Source of the DNA: Willaertia magna | Lineage: Eukaryota > Heterolobosea > Eutetramitea > Acrasida > Naegleriidae | NCBI GenBank assembly: GCA_902984215.1 | Contig: CADWAF010003718.1 | Location: 1 to 16,480, forward strand | DNA: 16,480 nt | Direction of reading: 5' to 3' | Shown: positions 8,262-16,480 of the stretch, in pieces | Layout: the number at the start of each line of letters is the position of its first letter | Numbering within the stretch: the stretch's first letter is position 1 | Program-made: the position numbers and the translations under genes | Notes under the pieces: model-generated | What the model saw: the letters and a program-made list of their open reading frames with translations, nothing else | The model's database searches: none | Told to the model about the DNA's origin: nothing

Positions 8262-9337
8262 AATCACTACTGATACTACTGCTATTAATTATACTTTCAC
8301 ATTCATCATATTCTTTTTTTGTAAGCTGTATAGTTTGAAATAATATTAAATAATTTAATATTGAACCAATCTATGTTATACATTTTTTTCTAGAAGAACA
8401 ATCAATTTTACTGTATTACTTTTGTTGATTCTTTAAAAAATAGAGTAAATTTAAAAATGATATTCTTTAATAGTAAGTAATAATTTAATAAATATTACAA
8501 AAACAAAATCTAATAATATTATTTATAACTATGTATAACATAGTATGTTTGTAATCACTTTTTTCCATAATAATACTAATATTATTTATTACTATAGTAT
8601 CACAATAATATTTACAAATTAGATATAGAAATTCACAAAAATAGTGTTATTAAATTCTTTATGGATGCTGTTTTTTTTGTTTAGGGTAAAATAAGTAAAA
8701 AAGAAGAAATTACAAAAGTATTAACACAAATTAAGGTTAATTAAATTTTTAATATTTTTAATATTTTTTTTAAAACAAAAATTTTCAAGCACCGCCTATT
8801 TATATAATGTTTAACTTCTTATTTTTAACATAACAACACTGCTAAATAATAAAATACTTGAAAAAATACTGTGAACTCTTGTTTATGTGATAGTAAGTGT
8901 TTTTTTTGTAGGCTTTTTGTTATAAATAATAAATTTAATTATGCAAAACTAGCTTATATATGCTTAAAAAAGTGTCTTAAATCAAAAGTTTATAATAATT
9001 TATCTATGAAAAACCAATTTTAATAGACCTATAATAGATAATAAAATACTTTTATATATAGATGATTATAAATATTTAATGATAGAACATCTTTAATATT
9101 AATTTATATAAACATCTAATGATAAAACATCTTTAATCGTTATTTGTTTGAAAGAATTCCTCAAATATTTAATCTAAAATTAAATTAATCCTATAATTTT
9201 AAAAAAAATCGTGCAATATTTTTATATGCAGTAAAATTAAAAGTAAAATCATAGTAAAAGCTTTGGTTTACTTTTTAGGTTTAATACAAAAATTTTAAAA
9301 ACCCAAATAGACATGTATAAAAATAATAAATTCGGCA
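8262..9337. other. spacer between the two 1-kb repeats
   Basis: No intact gene. A minus-strand open stretch ending at TAA 8260-8262 (QTIQLTKKEYDECESIINSS before it) may be the end of a decayed gene. Two plus-strand stretches follow acceptor-like AGs at 8683 and about 8910 but are only 19 and 36 codons long. A perfect inverted repeat ACTATGT-ATA-ACATAGT is at 8528-8544. Confidence 0.4.
9076..9137. repeat. two 22-bp repeats, 40 bp apart
   Basis: 9076-9097 and 9116-9137 both read YTAATGATARAACATCTTTAAT; the only two differences are a C/T and an A/G transition. Confidence 0.7.
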
Positions 9338-10116
9338 TAAATTATTCTTGAAAAAATTGTTGAAAATATTGAAAATGAATTTAAAAATAATAAAATTAAT
9401 AAAACAACTATTATTGGAACTTAAAATAGATATAAAAATGGAATTCAAGAAGTAAAAAAAATTAATAATGAAGAAAATAAATTTTTAAATAATTTAAACA
9501 ACATTTGTGAATCATTTGTAGTGGAATTGGTAAAAAATATGAATTTAAATATGTTTAATAAATTAAATAGATTAGATGAAAATATTAAAAAATATATTAA
9601 TTATCCAATATTTGCTTTAAATATTTTAAATAATGAAAATTATAATGAAAATGAAAAACCTTATAAAGATTATAATAATAGAAATAATATGGAAATGACA
9701 ATATTATTGTATTTTAGTAAATTTGAAGGTAGAAATTTAGTTATTAATTTACTAAATATTATTTTAAAAATTAAAAAAAGTGATGTTGTCTTATTAAATA
9801 GTCAAATTTATAATCATTATGTTACTAAGGTTGAAAGAGGTGAAAGGTATGGATTAGTTTATTTATAGAAATTGATTATTTTCCAATAGTTAATAGTAAG
9901 GATAAACATAATATTATTATTTATCCTTGTCAACCATATAACATTGTTGATAAAAATTTAACTAAAGAATGAGCTGTTGTTAAAAAATTGTTGACAGAAA
10001 GTAAAAATAAATATATTAAAAGTCAACAAAAAGAAATTTCTAAGAAAAGAAGAAATAATAATAAAAAAAGAAATAATAAAAAAGGAAATGGTAAAAAAGA
10101 GAATGTAAAAAATTAA
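9338..10116 (+). pseudogene. unknown gene relic, copy B
   Basis: One frame is open for 147 codons from 9425 to TAG 9866-9868, far longer than expected in DNA with TAA this common. It reads NNEENKFLNNLNNICESFVV, NKLNRLDENIKKYINYPIF, ILLYFSKFEGRNLVINLL and VVLLNSQIYNHYVTKVERG. A one-base loss near 9863 shifts to an 84-codon frame (9865-10116) with IDYFPIVNSKDKH and IIIYPCQPYNIV, a single TGA inside KE*AVVKKLL, and a Lys/Arg/Asn-rich tail (SKKRRNNNKKRNNKKGNG). Upstream, TAA at 9422 is shared with copy A, so at least one lesion predates the duplication. The basic tail suggests nucleic-acid binding or nuclear targeting; no family recognised. Confidence 0.7.
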
Positions 10117-10380
10117 TAAATAAATTAAAATATCCTTTTCATTAAAATTAATTTTCTTAAATGTTTACTTTTATGAAAATTAATAAATTGTTATTATTAT
10201 CATTAATATTATTAATTTAAAGATAAATTTGACTTAATTTCATTCTAAATAAACTATCAAAATTGCTATTATCAGATAATTCCAAACTTTTAGTAGATCT
10301 AATATTATTTGATTTTCTTGGTTTATGAAGAGAAGGTAGGATTAAAGTAATTGAAGTAAAAATACTCTTTTTTTGTTAAC
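9338..10380 (+). repeat. about 1.04-kb direct repeat, copy B
   Basis: Second copy of the repeat at 7218-8261; starts abruptly at CATAAATTATTC, so it is 5'-truncated relative to the coding relic of copy A. It keeps more G and C than copy A. Confidence 0.85.
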
Positions 10381-10478
10381 ATAAAATTTTCTAAACTTTT
10401 TATATTTCTAATATTACTTTGCAAAATATTTTTATAACTAAAACTAACTATATATGAAACTGTATTTTTTAATAAGTA

Positions 10479-12269
10479 TTATTTTAAATATAAAAGACAA
10501 ATTATTATATTAAATAGTTTAAAATAAAATATACTGTTAATATTTGTTTTTTCATTACAAATAAATTTATTAATTTCAATTATTTCACAATAAGGACATA
10601 AATTAAAATTAAAAATTAACATATTATTATACATATTACTATAATATAAAAATTTAATTTTTGTATTTTTAATTAAATTAAAATTTTTAATATCATTTCT
10701 TAATAAAAATAATGTTTTTAAAATATAATCTTTTAATTCTTTTCCTTTTATTAATCTAATATAAAAAATAAAACTTGGTTTTTGTATTAAAAAAATTGTT
10801 TTTATATTTAATAGAACAACAGCAATAGTAATTTGATTTAATTTATTTATAATTTGTCCATTTATACAAATTTTTAAAAAATTTTTTTTTCATCACCTAA
10901 ATTATAATATAATAAATAGCTTTTTCTATATTTATTAAATGTTCTTTATATTATTAATGAAGGACTATATATATTTAATTTATTTTTCACTTTATTATCC
11001 CATTCTTTTTTTTGTAAAATTATTTCTTTTTTATTTGGTAATTTTTGTAATAAATTATTTTAAATATGTAAATTATGATATTTTATTTGAAATTAAATTA
11101 TTATCTTTTGAATATAACATTTTATTAATATTACGTTTAATAATTATTTTATTTTTTAATTCACTAAATAATTTATTATCATATAATTCTTTTTTTAAAA
11201 TGTCTAAAATTTTATTTTTTCTTTTTTTGATTATAAAAATAATTTAAATTATATATGTAATATATGTTCTAATATAAATATTAATTTTACAAAAATAAAT
11301 ACAACATCTTTTGCTCTTTTTTTTTCTAAATGAATAATTTTTTTTGAAATTAATAAATTATCATATTTTTTAAATGAACAAACAATTTTATCTTTATTAC
11401 AATTTTCACATTCAAAAAAAGGAAACATTAAAAAATTATTTTGTAAATTATTATTTAAATTATTAATTAAATTATTATTTTCTATATTATTATTTTGTAA
11501 ATTATTTTGTAAATTAGTTTATAAATTATTTTTTGTATTTTTATTTTGTAAATTAGTTTGTAAATTATTTTGTAAATTATTTTGTAAATTATTTTTTATA
11601 TTATTTTTTATATTATTATTTTGTAAATTATTTTGTAAATTATTATTAATTAAATTATTTTCATCATTTAAAAATTCATCATCATCATCAATAAAAAATT
11701 AATATTCATTTTCTAAATAATTAATTCCACCTATTTCTATATTTGTATATTCATTATTAAATAAAATATTATTTTCTAAATTATTATTTAAAATATTATT
11801 ATTTAAATTATTTTCTAAATTATTTTGTAAATTATTTTTTATATTATTTTGTAAATTAAAATTATTATTTAAATTATTTTCTGAAATATTTTGTAAATTA
11901 AAATTTGTATTATTATGTAAATTAATTTTAAATTTTGTTGTAAATATAAAATTATTAAATAATTTATTCAATTTTTCATTTAATAAATCAAATTTATTTT
12001 CTTTTATATAATAATAAATAATACAATAAATAATATCAATAACATTTATATATAATTTTCTTGTATTAAATTTTTTATTTTTATTTGTAATTATATTTTT
12101 TAATGATAATTTTAATTATTTACAATATATAAAATTTCTTAAATATAAACCCCTAAAATATTTTTTTTGTTTCTTTTTTATTTTTTAAATTAAAAAATTC
12201 TTTTATAATTTCATTTACATTATAATAATTTTCATTATTAACAACAATAAAATCAATATCAAAATCATT
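10479..12269 (-). pseudogene. decayed gene with LQN tract and two Cys-rich motifs
   Basis: Coding relic in successive frames. Segment 1 (12269-about 12162) reads NDFDIDFIVVNNENYYNVNE. After a slip at an A8 run, one frame runs from about 12160 to TAA 11249-11251 with only three internal TAAs in some 300 codons; it contains RGLYLRNFIYCK, a long LQNN tract and FPFFECENCNKDKIVCSF. Further frames give ILDILKKELYDNKLFSELKN, then EWDNKVKNKLNIYSPS. After a slip at an A9 run (10882-10890), 136 codons are fully open to TAA 10479-10481 (CINGQIINKLNQI, FYIRLIKGKELKDYIL, NLCPYCEII...FICNE). One TAA replaces CAA exactly at a Gln of the LQN repeat. CxxC pairs hint at metal binding; family unknown. Open stretches this long are not expected by chance here. 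Confidence 0.7.
11430..11900 (-). repeat. LQN-coding 12-bp repeat tract in the pseudogene
   Basis: Many degenerate copies of TTATTTTGTAAA (plus strand), read in one frame on the minus strand as LQNN, IKNN, LENN and LNNN. It is the same unit as in the kinase and SMG7-like genes. Confidence 0.8.
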
Positions 12270-12422
12270 TTAAAGCATTTTTTTATATAAAAAAAATAAT
12301 AAAAAATTAAAAAACAGTAAAAAATAACAAAAACAATTTATTTAAAAACTATTAATCCATAATCTATCAAAAGAATTTAATTTTTGTACTGAATGATGTA
12401 AGTAAATATAATATAATTATGT

Positions 12423-12460
12423 AAAACAATTAAATAAAACAATTAAATGAAACAATTAAT
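12423..12460. repeat. 13-bp tandem repeat, three units
   Basis: AAAACAATTAAAT twice, then GAAACAATTAAT with a one-base shorter end. Confidence 0.75.
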
Positions 12461-12919
12461 ATATTTATATTTATAATATACATAATTTTTTAATAATTTG
12501 TTTTCGAGATTTAATAAATGATAAAATGTAATAGGATTATATTTTATAATTGAATTATAAATTTATTTTTTATTTTCAAATTCAAGAAAATTTGAAAATT
12601 TAAAAGTATATATAATATTTATTTTTTTTACTATTTTATTTTTATAATTAATATAAAGTATAAATTTAAATTGTTTATTATATAAATATATTGGTATAGT
12701 TTTATTAAAATATAAATCAAAAACAAATTTTGAACATGAATTAATAAGAATTTTATTTATTGCTTGTTCATAACAAGATGTATTATAATTTTATAATATA
12801 TTTAATAATTTTATTTCCGTTTGATGTATTTTATATATTTAATAAATATTTAATTCTTTTTTACAAATATTAAAAGGTGATTTATAAATGTTTATTGGTA
12901 TAATATTATTATTAATATA
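12443..12919 (-). pseudogene. unknown coding relic with three in-frame TAAs
   Basis: A single frame of 159 codons has only three internal stops, all TAA; about fifteen would be expected in random DNA of this composition. Readable blocks include INIYKSPFNICKKELNIY, KIHQTEIKLLN, CYEQAINKILINSCSKFVFD, LYFNKTIPIYLYN and IIKYNPITFYHLLNLENK. No frameshift is needed. It points the same way as the relic at 10479-12269 and lies 170 bases upstream of it, so the two may be parts of one gene split by an intron or by decay. No protein family recognised. Confidence 0.55.
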
Positions 12920-13245
12920 TTATACTAATATATTTTCTTTTATTTTTTTTCTTTTGATATTTGGTGATAATTTTTAATATTTAAAAAAATATAATTTCAT
13001 AACACATAAACTTTTTACCTAAAACAAATATAAAACTTTAATACTAGTTTAAATTTATAGTTTTTTTACTAAAATAAAAAATAATATCTTATTAATTTTT
13101 ATCATTTTCTCTCTTCAAAATTATCTTAAAAAGCCATCCTTATATTAAGATATCAATAAATTACATACACTTTACTTGTCTTTATTGCAATTATAATAAT
13201 GAACAAAAAAAATATAATTATTGATCAAATTTTAATATATATTAA
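12920..13245. other. AT-rich spacer
   Basis: No gene, RNA or clear repeat seen. Confidence 0.4.
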
Positions 13246-13437
13246 TATAAAAACAGGAATGGAATTTCTATATATATAGATTGTAGTCAAAGTGAAAATA
13301 AAAAAAGCGATAATTTAATTGAAGAAGTGTTTGATAATAGAATAATTATAATTTTTAAAAATAGAATACTTATTAAAAGTAAAAGAAAAAAAATTAAAAT
13401 AATTTTCAACCAAACACTTCTTAAAACAATTAATTAG
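13246..13437 (+). pseudogene. short hydrophilic coding relic, low support
   Basis: 63 codons open between stops, reading NGISIYIDCSQSENKKSDN then LIEEVFDNR, Lys-rich, ending LLKTIN. Length and composition are only mildly better than chance; no in-frame ATG at its front and no family match. It contains the 12-bp inverted repeat listed separately. Confidence 0.3.
13322..13422. repeat. 12-bp perfect inverted repeat with 77-bp interior
   Basis: AAGAAGTGTTTG (13322-13333) and CAAACACTTCTT (13411-13422) are exact reverse complements; outside a 4-base bulge the pairing continues with TAATTG/CAATTA. The layout resembles a tiny MITE or an RNA hairpin; no target duplication is clear. Confidence 0.55.
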
Positions 13438-13820
13438 AATAAAAGAAAAGTATTATTGATAAAATTAAACTTTAGTAGTGCTATCAAAATATAGATATGA
13501 TAATAAATAAATTATTTGTATTTATTTAATTTTTTACAATAATATGACTAAATATTAACTATTAAACTTTTTTTATAAACCATTTTCCAAAAAAAAAAAT
13601 ATGAGAAACTGGTTATTTGATTTTTTATAAGAAAATTATTAAATTTGTCTAAATTTAATATTTGCTTCTATTTATTTGTATTATTTTGAATTACTAAAAA
13701 TAATTTTTTAATATTTCTACCCAAAAAAAAATTATAATTTCTTATTTTAAAATTTTTCTCTAATTTAATGTAATCTTTAAAAATATAAAAAATCATAAAA
13801 CTTTATAATTCCTAAAACTC

Positions 13821-13865
13821 TTAAAAAGTAAACTTAAAAAAGAAGTTTTTTAATTTACTTTTTAA
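13821..13865. repeat. 45-bp hairpin, 20-bp stem
   Basis: TTAAAAAGTAAA (13821-13832), a single bulged C, TTAAAAAA, loop GAAG (13842-13845), then TTTTTTAA and TTTACTTTTTAA in perfect complement. Lies in a region with no gene. Confidence 0.6.
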
Positions 13866-15360
13866 AAAGTGGATAGAAAGTTCTAAAATTAATATTTTTA
13901 ATCAAAAACAAACCTACTATTGGAGACTATTATTATAGTAGATAAAAAATTATTTTTGATTTTTTATATATATTATTTAAAAAAAAATTTTTAAAGACAA
14001 AGTTTATTACAAAAATAGTACAAAAAGTAGTTAGTTATAGTAATAGTGATAAAAAAGTATTTGATTATTTTTTTAAAATAGTAGTCGCTTTATAAATAAT
14101 TGTTGTAGGTAAAAATATTAATATGATTAATTATGTTAATAGATAAACTTTAATTACCAAAAATCAATATATAAAAAAATTTTAACTCACTAAAAAAGAC
14201 CTATCTAAGAAAATTCTTTAAAACCAAACCCAATTCTCTCTTTTTCTTCATTAAACATAATATTATTTACTTATAAATTATTTTAATTAATTAAAAGACA
14301 TACATGACAAAACATAATAAGTGTGGTATATATTGAAATTATTTTTATTTATTTATACCATATTATAAGAAAAAACAATTTTACTAATTAATAAAATTAA
14401 TTCTAAATAGTTTATCTATCAATATTATACTGATAAATATATAATAAAATATAATTATATTCTATTAAATAAAACAAAAATACAACAAATATCAAAATCA
14501 ATATTATATAAAAATTATTCAAATATTTTAACATTTTATTTAGATCTTACTTTAATAAGAAAATATTAAAATAAAATTTTTGTTAGATTTTTAAATATAG
14601 ATTATTTTATATTTTTTTTACTACTTTTAATATTATCTTTTTAATATTTACTAGTTTCTATAAAAAGAAAAACATGTCTTTTTTAATAGGGACTATATAT
14701 TTGTTATTTTTTCAGTTTGAATATAAAAAAATGATAATAATTTATTATTTTTTTTATTATTAATAATAACTTGCTTTTTATTATTATTATTACTATTATT
14801 TCAACTATAAAAAGTAATATTTTTAGATTTCAATTAAAAATAAAATCTCTATCTAAAAAGAGTTTTATTAATTATTTGTTTTTACTAAATGTTTTATTAG
14901 AAGTTATACTATTAATAGTATTTTTTTTGTTAGTGTTGGATAATGATTGTTTAATATTATTTTTAGACATTTTTTTTAAATTATTTTTTATTTTTTAATT
15001 TATTTTTTATTTTTTTATTTTCTGGATTCTTATTTTTAAGATTTTTATTTTTTAGATTCTTCGTTTTATTTGGTAATTATATTAATAAAATAAATCTTAT
15101 TTTTAATTTTAAATAAATACTTTTTTATAAAGTTTTATTGTATGTTATAAATATTAATTTTTATTTTTCATTATCATTTATAACAATACATATTACAATC
15201 AAACTATAATAAGTCAAAAAATTCACAAAAAATAACATTTTACAAAAAAAATATATTCCCTACCAAAAACAACTCTGCTAAAAACAATTCTACCAAAATT
15301 TATTATTTAAAAAAATATAAAAATTGATATTATTATGAAAATAAAATAATTATAAAAAAA
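13866..15360. other. AT-rich region without recognisable genes
   Basis: About 1.5 kb of mostly A/T runs. A minus-strand ATG at 14968-14970 opens 32 codons (MSKNNIKQSLSN...) before TAA. The plus-strand hydrophobic frame at 14771-14998 is low complexity with no ATG start. About 15-bp irregular repeats (GATTCTTATTTTTAA-like) lie near 15024-15066. Nothing here is supported as a gene. Confidence 0.45.
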
Positions 15361-15618
15361 ATGGAGCCACATAATTTTTATTTAAATTTTCCTTCAATTC
15401 AATTACAATAAACAATTCCAATACAACAAACAAATCACAATTTCAACAATTCCAATACAATAAACAATTCCAATACAACAAACAATTCCAATACAACAAT
15501 TAAAAAAGTATTAATAGAAAAATTAGAAAGTAGTTGAGTTATAGAAATTGATAATATTATAAATAAATTAAATAATATCAAACATACCTTAACCAATTAT
15601 ACCCCAAGAATTGACTAA
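15361..15618 (+). pseudogene. coding relic with SNT repeat
   Basis: From ATG 15361 the frame reads MEPHNFYLNFPSIQLQ, TAA (15409), an Asn/Ser/Thr repeat (NNSNTT), then KKVLIEKLESS, TGA (15535), VIEIDNIINKLNNI and on to TAA 15616. The two internal stops fit CAA-to-TAA and TGG-to-TGA changes. It is in the same phase as the later relic at 15934-16480, with a messy stretch between. Function unknown. Confidence 0.4.
15411..15498 (+). repeat. 18-bp tandem repeat
   Basis: AACAATTCCAATACAACA at 15411, 15445 (last bases ATA), 15463 and 15481, with a 16-bp degenerate unit between the first two. The period is a multiple of three and the frame reads NNSNTT. Confidence 0.85.
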
Positions 15619-15933
15619 TTTAGTAAAAATTAAAATAATTAATAATTTTAATTTTAAAAATAAGTATTTAGAATATGAATTAAATAGAAAATATATTATT
15701 AATATAATATAAAACAAAATAAAAAAACATATCAAAAGTATTAATAAATGAAAAATAAAAAAAAATAGTAATATTTTTTAGAATAATATTAATAATATAG
15801 TTTTAATTTTAATATTTGAATATACTAAAAAAAGTAAGACATTTAGTAAAAATAAAAAGTATTTATATTTAAATAGATTAAAAAAACATTTTGAAGGTAA
15901 TAAATAGATTGTTGAATAGAATTATATTGATAA

Positions 15934-16480
15934 TTATTAAATAATAAAAAATCAAAAATAAATTCACAACAATCAATAAATCTATCCCATTTTAAAAAAT
16001 ATTATACAAAATATAGTTTAATATTAAAATCATATAATAATAATATATTATTTAAAAATAATACATTATTAAATGAAAACGAATAATAAAATAATAATAA
16101 TGAACAAATAATAAATGATTAACAAGTAATGAATAATTAATAAATAATGAATAATCAACAAGTGGTGAATGATTAGTAAATAATAAATGATTAATTAGTT
16201 GATAATGATGAATAAATAATGAATGATTAATAAGTGATAAATAATTAACAAATAGTGAATAATTAATAAGTAGTGAATAATTAATAAATAATAAATGATT
16301 AACAAGTAGTAAATGATTAACAAATAGTGAATAATTAATAAATAGTGAATAATTAATAAATAATGAATAATCAACAAGTGATTGATTAGCAAGTGGTTGA
16401 TTAGTAAGTGGTTGATTAGCAAGTGATTGATTAGTAAGTGGTTGATTAGTAAATAATTGATTAACAAATAGTTAATCAGT
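15934..16480 (+). pseudogene. relic of an Asn/Asp/Gln repeat protein, runs off window
   Basis: Fifty codons are open from 15934 (SKINSQQSINLSHF...KSYNNNILFKNN...LLNENE) and run in the same frame, with no indel, into a tandem repeat of the form [ND][ND]QQ[IV][IVM]. In the repeat roughly thirty in-frame stops occur, all TAA or TAG and none TGA, each at a position where other units keep CAA or CAG. The simplest reading is a hydrophilic repeat protein whose glutamine codons were turned into stops by C-to-T changes. The opposite strand is open for 90 codons as LLINHLLIN-type repeats, probably a shadow of the periodicity. Confidence 0.45.
16105..16480. repeat. 18-bp then 15-bp tandem repeat array, open at the right edge
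   Basis: Units of 18 bp (AATRATYARYAARTRRTR-like) run to about 16380; six 15-bp units (RTTGATTARYAARTR) follow at 16381-16470. Differences between units are almost all A/G or C/T. The array continues past the window. Confidence 0.85.

Noticed and set aside
8685..9260. Possible small exons after TTTAG and TGTAG acceptor-like sites (8685-8744 and about 8911-9020)
   Set aside because: Too short (19 and 36 codons) and no matching upstream exons; acceptor-like motifs are common in T-rich DNA.
10939..11247. 102-residue plus-strand hydrophobic ORF
   Set aside because: Antisense to the pseudogene at 10479-12269, whose minus-strand frames read much more like a protein.
14230..14730. Minus-strand protein-like frame with TAA read as Gln (about 170 codons)
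   Set aside because: It has about 17 stops, close to the number expected by chance in DNA of this composition, so there is no evidence of coding origin.
14771..14998. 75-residue plus-strand ORF
   Set aside because: No ATG start, Ile/Leu/Phe homopolymer-like composition, no conserved pattern; likely chance.
16195..16467. 90-residue minus-strand ORF of LLINH/LLIIH repeats
   Set aside because: A tandem repeat with period divisible by three keeps some frame open automatically; the upstream plus-strand frame runs in phase into the repeat and reads a more normal hydrophilic sequence.
15361..16480. A ciliate-like genetic code (TAA/TAG = Gln) for the organism
   Set aside because: Reading TAA and TAG as Gln makes the right half look protein-like, but the kinase and SMG7-like genes (over 1,500 codons) use only CAA for Gln with no in-frame TAA or TAG, and the SMG7-like and Pmp3-like genes end in TAA. 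Decay by C-to-T explains the data better.
6900..16480. CRISPR array or bacterial operon
   Set aside because: Tandem repeats here lack unique spacers of constant length, and the window has eukaryotic genes, a eukaryotic tRNA gene and no ribosome-binding-site pattern.

Overview
The window looks like nuclear DNA of a eukaryote with a very AT-rich genome. Supporting signs are a tRNA-His gene with internal A and B boxes, a T-run terminator and no encoded CCA; a MAP-kinase-kinase-like protein kinase; an EST1/SMG7-like protein; long Asn, Ser/Thr and Leu-Gln-Asn low-complexity tracts; and AATAAA-type signals. The lineage cannot be fixed from the sequence. The three clear coding genes use CAA for glutamine and TAA as stop, so a ciliate-type code is unlikely. 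No introns are needed in any of them.

Positions 1-6400 are the gene-bearing part. A divergent STE7/MAP2K-like kinase on the minus strand (1-2191) runs off the left edge. A tRNA-His (2705-2775, plus) follows, then a small two-helix Pmp3/UPF0057-like membrane protein (3000-3284, plus) with a duplicated 3' end at 3544-3600. A complete 810-residue SMG7/EST1-like protein lies on the minus strand (3968-6400). These are ordinary single-gene units and no operon-like logic links them.

From about 6.9 kb to the right edge the DNA becomes even more AT-rich and no intact gene was found. This half is a graveyard of coding relics: (i) a pair of about 1.04-kb direct repeats (about 7218-8261 and 9338-10380) carrying two differently broken copies of one unknown gene with a basic C-terminal tail; (ii) a minus-strand pseudogene at 10479-12269 with the Leu-Gln-Asn tract also seen in the kinase and SMG7 genes; (iii) another minus-strand relic at 12443-12919; (iv) plus-strand relics at 13246-13437 and 15361-16480, the last ending in a tandem repeat whose in-frame stops all sit where glutamine codons remain in sister units.

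The most striking signal is mutational. In a gap-free 189-bp comparison of the two 1-kb repeats I count 27 differences, all transitions, and the variation among units of the terminal tandem repeat is also almost entirely A/G and C/T. Relic stops are mostly TAA/TAG where CAA/CAG is expected. This suggests a C-to-T (G-to-A) process on repeated DNA, RIP-like in outcome, although strong AT mutation pressure is the main alternative.
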